Under the pieces are notes generated by a model. The model worked only from the letters and a program-made list of their open reading frames with translations, was not told the origin of the DNA and did not search any database. A stretch of 64,000 nucleotides of DNA, from assembly GCA_030015575.1 (NCBI GenBank), contig JASDDO010000018.1, positions 225,789,138-225,853,137 of the forward strand, in the 5' to 3' direction. Position numbers and translations under genes: made by a program. The DNA comes from Agapanthus africanus (lineage: Eukaryota; Streptophyta; Magnoliopsida; Asparagales; Amaryllidaceae). Each line of letters opens with the position of its first letter. Position 1 is the stretch's first letter. This document shows positions 1 through 11,931 of the stretch, piece after piece.

Positions 1-454
1 CCACTACTGAAATCCAATATACAATAAGCAGATGCTATAATATGTATATAATACACTTCCTTTTGAAAAATCTCCAAAAATGGAAATAACATATGCGGAA
101 TCTTCTTCTGAATCGCCGTGTGATGTGTAGCTCACGGCACAATTGACGGACGCTCATTTGGAAAGTAATAATATACTTTCATATAAGTTTTGCTCAAAAT
201 ATACATTCCGCCCCTTTTTAAAATATCCCAAAAGGATTTCTTTTGTAAACGTTCATGTCAATCACAGACACATAAGAAATAGCGAGACTATAGCTCATTT
301 TTAAAAACTTATTGGTAAACTTTTTATGCACAGCGAAGTACTCAGGTACTGTTCTCGGATCAGTCCTGCAGTACTATAAAGTATAGGGCCTCATCATGAA
401 AACAAAATGTTCAAAAGCAATATCAGCATCAAAAGGCATGTCCAACCATCACGT

Positions 455-1075
455 GCGTCTAGTGCATACGGAAATCAAATCTAAGTACAGGTGCCACAAT
501 ATGCACAAAAGTAAGACTAAGTGCAATGGGTGTGCACGAAAGTATCTGTCCAATGCAACTGGCGTACACGACAATAACAACTAGTGCATCAAAAGTGCCA
601 TAAAATCTCAATCCAGCGCAACTAACATGCACGAACGAAAATCCCAATTGAGTGCATCAGGTGTGCACAAAAAAATCATATCACGTGCCCAACGTGCGCG
701 AAAGTCCAAATCAAGTGCATCCGTCATGCACGAACGAAATTGAAATGAAGCGCATCCCACATGCATGAAAACGAACATCAAGTACACATGCGCAAGAAAA
801 CACAAATCTGGTAAATGAAGCTCAAAGTCATAAATCGGGTGCAACAAATGCATGGGAATACGAATTCCGGTGCATTCAGTCCACGAAATATCAAATCATG
901 TGCATCCACTGCACGAAATGTCAAATCCTGTGCATATAGTGCACGAAATATCAAACCCTGTGCATCCACTACACGAAATATCAATCCTGTGCACCTAGTG
1001 CACTAATATCAAAACTCTGTGAATCCACTGCTTGAAATATCAATCCTGTGCACCTAATGCATGACATATCATAAC
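455..1075. repeat. Degenerate array of short palindromes, GTGCA-N5-TGCAC type
   Basis: Units of about 30-40 bp follow the pattern GTGCA, five bases, TGCAC or TGCAT, then a spacer such as GAAATATCAAATC. The array is cleanest at 890-1060, where the unit is about 32 bp. Each unit can fold into a 5-bp stem. A second, more diverged set lies at 11490-11760, the same place in the LARD-1 internal region. The repeats do not encode a conserved protein. Confidence 0.75.
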
Positions 1076-1790
1076 CACTGTAGGAAATCTAGGAAATCAT
1101 AAACATGTGCAGCTAAGGCACAAAATCGACATCAACACAACGGTGTATAAAATATATCAAGCACAATAACTATGCACAAAAATGTAAATACCCAGTAGGT
1201 GCAGCCATGGTTCACGAAAACAGTATCATGAAACTCAATCATCAAAGCTCAAATCCAAGCGATATAAGCGTGATACTCGGATCACAAACGCAAATCGCAA
1301 CAAAGGACATTGAGATACACTTCCTACAATGTTGGAAAAAGTCGGTGCGCCCAAACTGGCAAAGCAAGAACATCTGCTTGCCTTCTGCTCACAGTCTGGC
1401 GTCTTCTGTCTATGGGTCCTCATTTCTCTGTGGATCACAAATCTCGCACTCTATCGGCTCATCTGTCCGGTCAGGTGTGCTAACGGAAATGATTCCGCTC
1501 TAGCACTCCTCAGGTCAACTCTCGGCCAATTAGTATGATCATTCATAAAGTAGCTCGTCACTGGCGCCGGCCTCTGGCCCTCTGAATACACGTGACACAA
1601 CTGATCCTCTGTAGAATCTTATCGTAGTAGTGTCCTGGAAGAACGGCTCAAGGTCTCTTTCGATCTCGCTTATACCGAACTGTATGGAGGTTGGTACACT
1701 TAAAAATCTTTTCTCGCTTTCTGGACATCTGCGTTCTCAGCACAACATTTTCTCGGGAACTGGCCATATCCTAACGCCTCTGCATACATA

Positions 1791-1795
1791 TCAGA
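1791..1795. repeat. Left target-site duplication of LARD-1 (TCAGA)
   Basis: TCAGA directly precedes the TG of the LARD-1 3' LTR and is repeated at 63905-63909 directly after its 5' LTR. Five bases is the usual duplication length for Ty3/gypsy integration. The two flanks read into each other as one continuous sequence of the same family. Confidence 0.85.
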
Positions 1796-2114
1796 TGTCA
1801 CGACCTGAAATGGCCCATGACTGGCACTTAAATCATATGAAGTCTATAGGACCTCATCTAATTCAAGTAAGCCAAAAGCCCAGAAATCTAAAACCATTTT
1901 TAAGTAATAGATAAAGGAAATAGTTTTAAGAAGTGAAGAAAACAAGTTTTTAAAACAAGAGTTTTAAAATAGGTAAGCCGAATATGCATTTTAAATCCTC
2001 CATATCTTTTCTAAAAAAATTTCGGCAGAGTTTCCTTTGTAAATACTGGCCCCGAACGGGGTACAACATGAATAATATATATATATATGCATAATAAAAG
2101 GCATCCCCAACCGG

Positions 2115-2139
2115 GAGCTAGCTCTTCGTCAATTGACGG
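2115..2139. promoter_or_regulatory. Conserved palindrome block near the LTR end (LARD-1)
   Basis: GAGCTAGCTC (2115-2124) is a perfect 10-bp palindrome, followed by a perfect 12-bp palindrome CGTCAATTGACG at 2128-2139. The first is also present in SOLO-1 (5516-5525) and in both TEK-1 LTRs (for example 35767-35776), always beside a GGGATGCC motif. The position, close to the 3' end of the LTR, suggests a U5 or RNA-structure role. That role is inferred. Confidence 0.5.
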
Positions 2140-3618
2140 TCACAACCACGCAAGCAATATAATATACAACGCCAAAGGGCGAGGATCAAAACTCAAAAGA
2201 AACTCAAAATCAGCATGAAAAGCATAATACTACAACGCGCGACTCTAAGGTCGAAATAATACATAACTGGTTTTCTAAGTCTGAAACAATATACAAGTTT
2301 TGGTCGATGGAATTACTAGATACAACTGAATAATACATATACAATAGTGATTCTGATGTAAAAGAACCCACCTACCAATGCAATCACCCAGAAAGGAAGC
2401 AGTGTGCCAGAAAAGCCGCAATTAAACCTGTACGGCAAAATCTGCAAGAAAATGTGGCACAACGGGGTTGAGTTGCCAACTCGTGAATAGAAAATATCAC
2501 AGAGCAGAAATCGTATATATGACATAATCCTAGGTCAATACAATCAGATATATATGTAAATCTTAAATGAACAAGTCTGAAGCATAATAAGGTGGCGATG
2601 TAATATCTATACATGAGTGTAATGCCAAGTGCTCGTGCCAGTGCCTCAGGTAATAACATATCATAAGTAGGGGTATGATCAATGTCAACTATATCATGAA
2701 GTCTAAAAGTACGTGGATATCATCCAACTATGTGATCAATGTCTGTATGTATGTGGATCTCGTCCACGTGTCACCCAATGACAATAAGCATCATGCATGT
2801 AAATATCATAAAGCATATGCATGGAAATATGAGGATATAAATCAACATGTGTCGCTCGCGACATATCAAAATCATGGAACCTGAGTGTCAAGCATCGACA
2901 CTCGAAAACATCATGAAACCTGTCCCTAGCATCGGCACGTAAATCCTCATATCTCGCGCTCCGTCAGTGCGGATCGGCCCACATCATCTCTCGGCTCTGG
3001 TCGGTATCCTCCGGATATCGGCTGAGCTCAAATAAAATCACCGGTAGGTAGTGGTCCCTCTGCCAGGCTCACCGTCTAGCTACACAGCAGATCCGTTCTC
3101 GCCCTGGGGTACCATACCGGGTCCACCATGTACCCGCAATCGGCCTCATCCGCTCCTCGAATCGGGTTTCACATGTCGCTCTCAGCACCGAGAAAACACA
3201 TGGTGGACACACTGAAATATCATATCAAGGGTAACCGGATTTTTTTATAAAAAGATCACATACTCTCTTTGGAAATATCCACGGTTCCCAAATCCAGAAA
3301 TATCATGGAAACAACATATCTCAATGCGTATAATCAAAAGCATGATGCATGCGACATGTAAAAGAAATGTAAGCATATCAGTATATCATGCAATATGAAG
3401 TAATAATATGCACATATTGAGGGAAACCACTCTTTTAAAATGAATTAGTTTTAAAGAGTATCTTGCGGTTCCCAAATCTCCAAATCCATCGAGAATCATC
3501 TATGTATGTGCGAATACGTATGTATGCATGTATGGGTGTACAATGGGTATGTACACAAGTATGCTATGCAAGGGATCATATCCTGAATGCAACAGTACTA
3601 CAGTGTAGTGACCGGGCA

Positions 3619-3682
3619 ATTATCGATGATGGTGTGTGAGCCGGCAAGCAAGTGTACGTGGAACATACGCATCATCGATAAT
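3619..3682 (-). other. Long LTR hairpin, 13-bp perfect arms (LARD-1)
   Basis: Arms at 3619-3631 (ATTATCGATGATG) and 3670-3682 are perfect inverted repeats around a 38-base loop. The same hairpin occurs in SOLO-1 (6834-6899) and TEK-1 (34449-34510 and 42918-42979) with different arm sequences that still pair. Preservation of pairing argues for a selected structure. Confidence 0.65.
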
Positions 3683-4712
3683 GGTGCTGGTATCCTAACA
3701 GCATGGGTTTAATATAGAATAAACTCATTTACACATGCAATGCGATGCGAATAGAACGAATATGCGGAAATCGAATAATCAACGCAACAGTGAAGAATCT
3801 ACAACAATATATAAATGTCATGCAGTTTAACCATTTGAAATAAGATGAATCAGGGTTTTTAGTAAACTAAGGGCTACGGTGTTTTTAAGAAAAGATGCGT
3901 CTTTTGAAAATATCCGTAGAATCCCTTTGCCTATCATTGAATTACTCCCGATTCGTTAGTTTTGAAATAGGTATAACATCGGCCTAGTTTAACATCTACT
4001 AAGCAACTACAGATCTAGCAAATACGCTAATCGGGAGGGGTATGGAAACCACCTACATCTGAGTCGATATATATATATATAATAGTCAGTGATCCCGCCT
4101 CAATAGTATCACATATGATACAGTATATCATATGACGTCCTCGAGTCATGAGTGCGGATCTATCATCAAGATAAAGTTCGTACGGTAAATCATCGCACGG
4201 CATCCCAATAGCTGGGTACTGGTCAATAACACATTCATCTCATCAATTATCTGGTATCCTTATCGTCATATCACATAATCTGGGGTACTGATCTAAGTCT
4301 AGTACAATCGATACCATCTATATAAATATGAATGCGTTTGTGAAACACACGTCCAAAGGCCCGCTAAAAATCTCATGTCGTATCCCAAATACGAATCACA
4401 TCATATCACCGATCTCATGGCACTATGCCCAATCTCATCGACTCATCTCCAAATATCGTCCACAATCCTCATCATCTAGGTATAACCATAACAAATAAGC
4501 ATGTGTGTGCGTGTTGGTGTAAACCTATTATAGGGTTCGCAACTAGGAACTATACTAGTTTACAACTAAACCCTATTCTATCCATAGTACACCTAATCTC
4601 ATCTCAATTATCCATATCGTACCTAATGCTATCAAACACATATATAGTATAAATATAGTATACTAAAGCTCGAACTGCGGGGGTGCTATACGCTATCCAT
4701 CCGACTTCCCCC

Positions 4713-4734
4713 GTAGATATAATCTACTCACCTT
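4713..4734 (-). promoter_or_regulatory. Splice-donor-like site within a small hairpin (LARD-1 LTR)
   Basis: On the minus strand the sequence reads AAG/GTGAGT (4726-4731 holds GTGAGT), a strong plant 5' splice-site match. It overlaps the stem GTAGAT-ATA-ATCTAC. The same combination is present in SOLO-1 and TEK-1. Whether it is used for splicing is unknown. Confidence 0.45.
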
Positions 4735-6833
4735 GCGTCTTGTTTGTCGATGTTGATGCCGCCATCATCTTCTTCATAGCCTCGAATCGTCGCGGGGTAC
4801 CTACATATCACACGTATCGCATCGCATTAAAACCAAATCAAAACTAAAACGACACACGAAAACCAAAACGATAAGCTAAGGCCTATAGGTTAGAACCTAT
4901 GGACTATGCTTTCAAAACCATCAACCCTCAATCTCGTTGTGCAAACGTCAAGTGATCGAGGTAAAACACTAATACGCAAATCCAGAATTTAAAATACGAA
5001 ATATGGAAACATGCACCAAAACAACAACTTAAGAAAAGGGTCCCAGATTTCACCCTAGGTAAAATTAGACAATTTTGCATATACCAGGGGTCTAATTTAT
5101 AGATGTAGGATCTACAGAACCAAAACGAGCCAAATCTTCACTGGTCTAGCCGCAATTTGTGGCCAGAATGGATTTATTTGCGGCCATGTTAGGGAGCTAG
5201 GGGCTATGGTTTGTGTCACGTCCCGAAAGTACGAAACATGACCGGCACTTAAACTACGAAACGTCTCGAGGCGTACGTAATCTAAGTAAACCGAAAACCC
5301 AGAAATCCAAGCCAAGAAAAGTAGTAGAGTGAAGGAAAACCAATTTAAATCAAGTAGTTATAATAGCATAAGCCGAATTATGCGTTTTTAAAAATATCAA
5401 ATATTTCCTGAAAATTTTGGCAGAGTCTCCTTTGTAAATACTGGACCCCAAACGGGATACAACATGAATAGTATACGAAATCAATAAAAAGGCATCCCCA
5501 AGCGGGAGCTAGCTCTTCATCAATCGACGGTCACAACCACATAAGCAAAATAATATACAACGCCAACGGCGAGGATCAAAACTCAAAAGGAAACTCAAAA
5601 GCACAAGAAATCTACAGAAATAAAACGCGCGACTCTAAGGTCGAAAGAATAGCATCTCTGGTCTCTATCTCAAAAAAATACATGTTTGGTTGATGGAACT
5701 TCTAGATACAACAGAATAATGATATACAAGATATATAATGGGGGTACGATACAAGTAAACCCACCTACTAGCAAATCACCCGAAGGAAACTATGCCCGCA
5801 AAGCCATAATAAAACCTGTACGGCAATCCTGCAAGAAACTGAGGCACAACGAGGGTGAGTTGCCAGCTCGTGAATAGAAAAACATCTACGAAAAGAAATC
5901 GCATAAATAACGCAACCTAGGTCAATGATCATAATATATCCTCAATTATATATATAACATGCAACCTATAACAAGGCTAGGGTAAATATCTAACCCGAGT
6001 GTAATCTCATGTGCCCGTGTCAGTGTCTCAGGTAGCAATATATCATATGAATGAGGTATGAATGCATGGAAACAGAATACATGTAAATGAAGAACTGTTT
6101 TCATAATTTAGTGAGATTTCCTTTGTATTTTTAAAATGAGGTATCATAATGAAATCAGCATAAAACAGTGCCTAGCATCGGCACAAAACGTAATCCCAAT
6201 ATCTCGATATCTCTGTATCACAGTCTCTGTACCTCAATATCTCAAAATCTCAATGTCTCAATCACAATATCTAGGGCACCGTCAGTCCAGACCGGCCCCT
6301 ACTATCCATATCAAGACCACGACGGTATCCTCCGGATATCCGACGCGTCGGGTAAAATCACCGGTAGGTAGTGCTCCCCTGCCAGGCTCACATCGTCATC
6401 ATCACGCGCTTCTTGCCCCGGGGTACCTTACCGGGTCCACCATGTACCCGAAACGGTTCATCCGTCTCCTCGAATCGGGTCTCGAAATCCATCAGCAAAC
6501 TCATGGTGGACGACTCATACATCATGGGAAAACCGCACTTTTTTATTTTAAAAGAGAGAAAAGGTTTATTTATGTTTTTGCGGTTTTTCCTCCAAATCCA
6601 GAAAATCTCATGGAAATCCGAATCCAGAACCTCAATAACACGTAAAATAGTGAATATATGCATGAGAATCCATGAATGCGGCATAACAATGAATAACAGT
6701 ATGCATGAAGTAGCAGGTAATAACTACAATGTCTAAACTAACATATGAGGCAAGTACACTAATATCATGTCAAATTACTAACTAACAAGCTAAGTCAAGC
6801 AATAATATTTTCTAAGGTGTACGTGACATGGAA

Positions 6834-6899
6834 ATTACCGATGAAGATGTGTGTGAGCCGGCAAGTAAGTGTACGTGGTACATACGCATCATCGGTAAT
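6834..6899 (-). other. Long LTR hairpin, 11-bp perfect arms (SOLO-1)
   Basis: Arms ATTACCGATGA (6834-6844) and TCATCGGTAAT (6889-6899) pair perfectly. Relative to LARD-1 the fifth pair has changed from T-A to C-G on both sides, a compensatory double change. Confidence 0.65.
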
Positions 6900-8130
6900 G
6901 GTGCTGGTGTCCTAACAATATGATATCAACATTGCTATAAGAAATTATAACATAAGTATGCGAGGCGAAGCGAACCATAATAATAAGCGGGAGCTGAATA
7001 CTAGATGCAACTGTAACTAACCTGCATTAATTTAATATAAGTCCTACAAATGGTGCCTTTTGAAATAACACGAATCATGGGGTTTTGAAAATAGGGGCTA
7101 CAGTGTTTTTATGAAAAGATACGTCTTTTGAAATATCCGTAGGATCCCTTGGGCTGTCTTTTAAAATTCCCACGATTCGTTAGTTTTTGAAATAGGTAAG
7201 AATCAAATCTAATCTAACAACTAAACTAAACTAAAGGGCTAAGCTAACAAGCTGGACTACTGGTAAGGAAACCGCCTAACATCTGAGTCGATACATATAC
7301 ATACCTGTATATATATTAGTCGGTGATCCTGCCTCAATAATATCATATCCGATACCATATCTATAATCAGACATCCCAAGTCAAGAGTGTGGATCAATCA
7401 TCAAGATATAGCTCGTACGTAAATCCATCGTACGACATCCCCAAATCTGGGTACGGGTCAATATCATATTCCTCACACTATTCCTCTGGTATCCTCTTTA
7501 TCCAAGATCAAAGTCTAGGGTACTGACCTATGTCTAGTACAATACCAATATCCTCAATATACTCATGATCTGACTACTGATCGACAATCTCGTACAAACC
7601 GATATCGTCAGCACATATCATCATCAAGGGGTATACATCGTCCTATACGGCCTAATATCAATATCCTAGCATATCATGCCTCATATCACGATCACATGAC
7701 GACCATTTTATTTATAACACTATTCACCCGTATCGCCGCCCCAAGATCCGCTATAACACCAGGACGCACCTCAAGTGCGAATCCTGCCATATTACCAATA
7801 TCACGACCACAAAACAAAACTCATCGACTCAGCTCAATCCCAAGTATGATCCTCAAATCCCTATGTGAACACATAGTCCCATACCCATGTGAACACATAA
7901 CTATAAAGAATCCCATGAGCACAAATAAATAGGAATGTATGCAAGTATGTATGTGTAGTGCAACACTACCCTAGGGTTCGCAACACTAAAATAATCCAAC
8001 ACACCAATATCCATCCTAAACATCATTATTAATCCTAAATAACATATAATAATTGTTGGTGTGTATACGCATCCGTATACACCACCACGGACCGCGGGGG
8101 TGCTATACGCCATCCACCCGACTTCTCCCC

Positions 8131-8154
8131 GTAGATATAAATCTACTCACCTGG
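8131..8154 (-). promoter_or_regulatory. Splice-donor-like site within a small hairpin (SOLO-1)
   Basis: The minus strand reads CCAG/GTGAGT (GTGAGT at 8145-8150), a full consensus donor, overlapping the stem GTAGAT-ATAA-ATCTAC. It sits at the position equivalent to the LARD-1 site near 4726. Confidence 0.45.
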
Positions 8155-10856
8155 TCCTCGCTCGCCGGTGCCGACGTCGCCACGCGCTTGCTTGTCATCT
8201 CGAAGTCCACATGGGGGTATCTACATATCATAACGCACCGCATCGCATTAAAATCCGACTCATGACCAAAATGACACACGAATCCCACATAGGTCAAAAC
8301 CTATGGTTGCTTCCACAAATCAACTTAAAAACTCTCGACATCGGCGTACAAACGCCAGACCATCGAGAAAAACCCAAATACACTCATTTGCACATTCACG
8401 AACACTAATTTTAATATAAAATAGGTTAAAATTCATAAAAACCCCAAACTCACTTTAAAAGCCGTTTTTCCAAAAAAAAAAACCTAGCAAGCAAGGTTTA
8501 CCGTTTTTGTACAAAACATGATGTTTCAAAGAATCTAGCGGCCACAATATCCACTAAACATTATAAATAAGTCATACAAATCCTAATTAGATTTTTAATC
8601 TCACTCTCTTTCATTAACCCGAAATTCTAGTTTACACTTGCTTAATTAGCAAAATTTTGAAATAACAATTTGCATCTAGCTACAAGGTTTGGTTTTAGCA
8701 TTCCAATAACATGTTAATCTCCTCATTAAAACCATAATTTAATGGTAGAAACACTCATCATAATTTATCTCACCAATATATGTGATTTATAAAAATCTAG
8801 TTTACAAAATCTAACAACTAGCCTAAATTTTACATACCCTAATAAGCCAAACTACATGTTGTGACCCCAAATGGTGAGGTAAAAACCCTAACTAGAATTT
8901 TAGAAACCCTTCTTATGAAGGTTAAACCTTGCAATAACAACCATAATTGACATCTAATTTAGATGAATTAAAGTAATAACAAACAATTAACAAAAGAGTC
9001 AAAATTTTATACCTCAAGAACCATGGATCAAACATATAACTTGACCTCCAAATTGAATTTTTTGCACCAAAATCCATGCTAGGTGGGCTAAGGGAAAATG
9101 GGTAGGAGTTGGATTTGAGTTTTAACTTGAATTTTGATTGAAATTTGATGAATTTTGATGGAAAGAGATGGGAATTTTTTTTTGGGGCTGAACAAGGGGA
9201 GCTCGGCCAGATTTTTTTGAGGTGGAGGAGAGAGAGAGTGAGGTGAGGAATAACAAGTAAGGAAAGTCCAAGTCAACACAAAAGTCAAAAGTCCAAACTC
9301 ATTTATCCATTTTCTTTTCTTTTCTTTCATTTCTTTTCTTTGAAATTCAAGTGGGGAAAAAGGTGGGGGCTGCTGAATTCAGCCAAGGGGAGAAGTAAAT
9401 GGGGGTGTGTGATTGTGGGTATGGGTGTGGGGTGATGGAAAATGACAAATACAATACCCCAAACATCCATTTACACAAAAAAAGCCTTTTTCTTCGATAT
9501 TTTCTAAACCGTTTTGGCAAACGATTTCGTTTCAAAAACCACATGATAAAATTTTATTTAATTTTTGTGATGCACAAAATTTGTTTCAACTCATTCCAAT
9601 TTGTAATTTTCCCTAATTAAATGTATTAGTGACGGCTTAAAATAATAATAAAATAATTTTTTTTTTCAGAAAATTTGAAATTTCACCAGTGGCTCAATAA
9701 ACACCAAATACTAGCAATTACATAGCTAGAATATGTATATTTAATTTTTATAATAAGATATTTGTATTTTGACTTTTTACAGAAAACCCCCTTATTTTAC
9801 CGATTTTTCGAAATTGCACCGAAACGATTTTCAAAACGTTACAGTTTTGGTGGTTGCTTCCTAGGTGCTTGCATATCTCTCTGTGTTCACAAAATGATTT
9901 TCAGAGTCTCGGGGTGATAGTAGATTCCAATTTCCCTACACAATTCTCACAATTTTGCGTATCTGCAGAATTCAAAGTTCGCAACCTGGGGTTTCTCTAA
10001 GGTTTTAATCCAAAATAGCATCACTACAGGGGTTGTAGTCCTTAATCACACCTCAATTACACTTTCTCTACTAAAGTGACACCCTAAACCCTAGCTAGAA
10101 TTCTCAAAGTTCACAAAAACCACTCGATATCGGTTCTAATCTAACATGGGGGTATAAGAAATGGAAATACCAAGCTAATGGTTCAGGAAATACCTCATTT
10201 GGCAAATCAAGAAAATTCTTGAGTTTCCCCATGTGTCCAAAACCTTACCATTTTTGGTCCAATGGGTTTCCCTTGAGCTTGTGCATCATTTTTGTGAAGT
10301 GGGGATTATGTTTTGGAGTTGTTTTGGGTGTGTTTGTGATGCTTGAAGATGGAGGATGAAGAGGGGGCAGCAGCAGCAGCTGAAGAAGGAGAGGGAGAGG
10401 AATGAGTGAAGAGTGAAGGGGAATGGCTAAGGCTTTGGTCAAAGGTAAATTCTACCTTTCTCTCTCTCACCCATACCTTAATATAAAACTCTTTCCCCTT
10501 TTTCTTTTCTTTTCTTTTTCTCATTCTCTCTAATAATTCACAACCATGGTATAAACATGAAGGAAAGCCATGAAAATAAATAACAAGTGTAAAAATGATA
10601 CGGTGCATGTTTTGCACAAAACCAGCTTAAATCCGATTAGCGATTTTTAATCGCGATTAGCACTAAATTAATCATAAAAACTTAAAAATTGCATAATTCA
10701 CATAAAACACGTTCTTTCAGTAATGTCTATAATTTTCCAAATTTTTCCCCATTTATCGGCATTTAATTATACCGAAATAATAAAATATTCATTAAAATTA
10801 ATATTAAATTATAAAAATTCCCAAAAATAATATTTTATTTTTTCTAAAATGTTATA

Positions 10857-10890
10857 ATCTTCCCCTCTTAAAGAAATTCGGTCCCGAATT
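10857..10890 (-). other. Polypurine tract of LARD-1 and TEK-1-like flank
   Basis: On the minus strand the sequence reads TTTAAGAGGGGAAGAT directly before the LTR start. The preceding bases (…GGGACCGAATTTC) match the 3' end of TEK-1 pol and its polypurine tract at 41029-41058 almost base for base. The tract primes plus-strand DNA synthesis in this family. Confidence 0.8.
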
Positions 10891-11489
10891 TAAATTTAAA
10901 CCCCCAAATTCTAAAACATTTCAATAAAAGTCTAAGTCGTCGGGGCTCCGAAGTCATCAATACATAAAACGCATAATAGCACAATGCATGCGCAAGAACA
11001 TTGAGCAGATCACTCAGAAGCAAAACTCTGTCAAGCATCCCGCAATCATCAGAGTGATGGTAAAGACACAAATGTCAAATCCAAAATAAAACCAATATGG
11101 TATAAATCAGAACTGTACATGTAAATAGCCGAAGTAAATGCATGCCAAATCTTTTTAAGTCGCTGTGCGATGCGCATAACACTGCACAGTGGCGAACGTC
11201 TATTATAATAAAATAACCATATATGTATATATACTTTGTTTAATATGTACGTTCTGCCGTTTTGAAAACAATTTAGAAGGGTTTCCTCGTTTTAAACGTT
11301 TCGTGTCATATCATACACGTAGGTAAATACTGAGGCTATAGCTCTCTTTTTGGAAATCCTTCCGATAACTAACAATGCAAGAAAAGTATATCCAGGCACT
11401 CTCCTCTGACTAGTCCTGCTCAGTACGAAAATAAATAGTAAATATCATAAAAACGTACTGCTCCATAAGAAACCAATCACAAAAATGTT

Positions 11490-11760
11490 ACCATGTGCGT
11501 CTGGTGCGCACGGAAATCAAAATCCATATATGTGCCATAATGTGCATAGAAAAATCATCTAGGTGCAAAGGGTGTGCACGAAACATCTGCCAAGGGCAAC
11601 GGGCGTGCATGACAGCAAAATCAGGTGCATCTCACAAGCACAAAAAATCCCCATTTAGTGCATCTGGTGTGCGCCAAAATCGTATCTCAAACATCCGCTC
11701 AACACGCGCGAAAATCCAAATCAAATGCACAGAGTGCAAGAAATCAACATCAATATCAGA
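11490..11760. repeat. Diverged palindromic repeats in the LARD-1 interior
   Basis: Repeated blocks such as GTGCATCTGGTGTGCGCC and GTGCAAAGGGTGTGCACG, spaced about 35-45 bp apart, match the array at 455-1075 in the host copy. Many units keep complementary GTGC/GCAC ends. Confidence 0.6.
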
Positions 11761-11801
11761 ATCAAAATCGAAGGTATACAATACGGCTCAATCAAGATCA
11801 G

Positions 11802-11806
11802 GTATA
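11802..11806. repeat. Left target-site duplication of TAT-1 (GTATA)
   Basis: GTATA precedes the TG of the TAT-1 LTR and recurs at 29189-29193 directly after its other LTR. The duplication is exact. Confidence 0.85.
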
Positions 11807-11926
11807 TGATCGCACGCTTTTGGCGTGTCGGATGTTCAAAGTTCTAAAGTTATAACCGCGATCAAGACGGTGTCACTTTGCAGCTAACCGGTTGAGCACG
11901 GGTCGATCCACAGGGAGATGGTTGTA

Positions 11927-11931
11927 TATCC
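11927..11931. repeat. Left target-site duplication of COP-1 (TATCC, originally TGTCC)
   Basis: The right copy at 22086-22090 is TGTCC. The undisturbed TAT-1 LTR at 27804-27812 reads TATGTCC, showing that the left copy acquired one G-to-A change. Confidence 0.85.

Larger units (their letters stand above)
1..1795 (-). mobile_element. Internal region of an older LARD-1-family copy (left target flank)
   Basis: This non-coding stretch aligns, with many changes, to the LARD-1 internal region: positions 1-450 match 11100-11500, 450-1100 match the palindromic repeats at 11480-11800, and 1130-1795 match 29330-29995. The right-hand continuation is at 63910-64000, which resembles the sequence after 30000. 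It is therefore an older relative into which LARD-1 inserted. The only ORFs are short and not conserved between copies, so no gene is called. Confidence 0.8.
5214..9843 (-). mobile_element. SOLO-1: probable solo LTR of a related Ty3/gypsy subfamily
   Basis: The 4630-bp segment starts TGTCACGTCC and ends AACGTTACA, which are the reversed LTR termini of the LARD-1/TEK-1 group. It carries the same LTR landmarks in the same order: the GAGCTAGCTC palindrome at 5516-5525, the long hairpin at 6834-6899 and the donor-like hairpin near 8131-8154. No internal region or second LTR is attached. The flanking five bases are GTTTG (5209-5213) and GTTTT (9844-9848), a 4 of 5 match. It is too long and too diverged to be a simple duplication of the surrounding LTR. 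Small ORFs inside are not supported as genes. Confidence 0.75.
1796..10856 (-). mobile_element. LARD-1 3' LTR, interrupted by SOLO-1
   Basis: The LTR begins TGTCACGACC (the reverse of the LTR end seen in TEK-1) and ends at GTTATA beside the reversed polypurine tract; the canonical terminal CA pair is mutated here. Positions 1796-1966 match 31311-31480, and 10245-10856 match 63285-63904, the surviving ends of the 5' LTR. Without the 4.6-kb insertion it is about 4.43 kb. ORFs such as the 103-codon one at 10306-10617 recur in the other LTR copy only because the LTRs are duplicates. Confidence 0.83.
10857..11806 (-). mobile_element. LARD-1 internal region, 3' part, non-coding
   Basis: This lies between the polypurine tract and the TAT-1 insertion. 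It has no long ORF in either strand and no retroviral motif. It contains the second set of GTGCA/TGCAC repeats (about 11490-11760). The matching sequence in the older host copy is 1-1000. The region resumes at 29194. Confidence 0.75.

Noticed and set aside
455-1075. CRISPR-like array of short palindromic repeats
   Set aside because: Repeats are degenerate, units vary in length, spacers are themselves similar, and the setting is a plant retrotransposon interior.
6136-6736. Plus-strand ORFs of 169 and 121 codons
   Set aside because: They overlap each other in different frames inside the SOLO-1 LTR, opposite to the element's direction, with no recognisable domain.
10306-10617. 103-codon ORF repeated at 63342-63653 with few changes
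   Set aside because: The two places are the paired LTRs of LARD-1, so similarity is expected without coding constraint. The Ser/Ala/Pro runs come from simple repeats.
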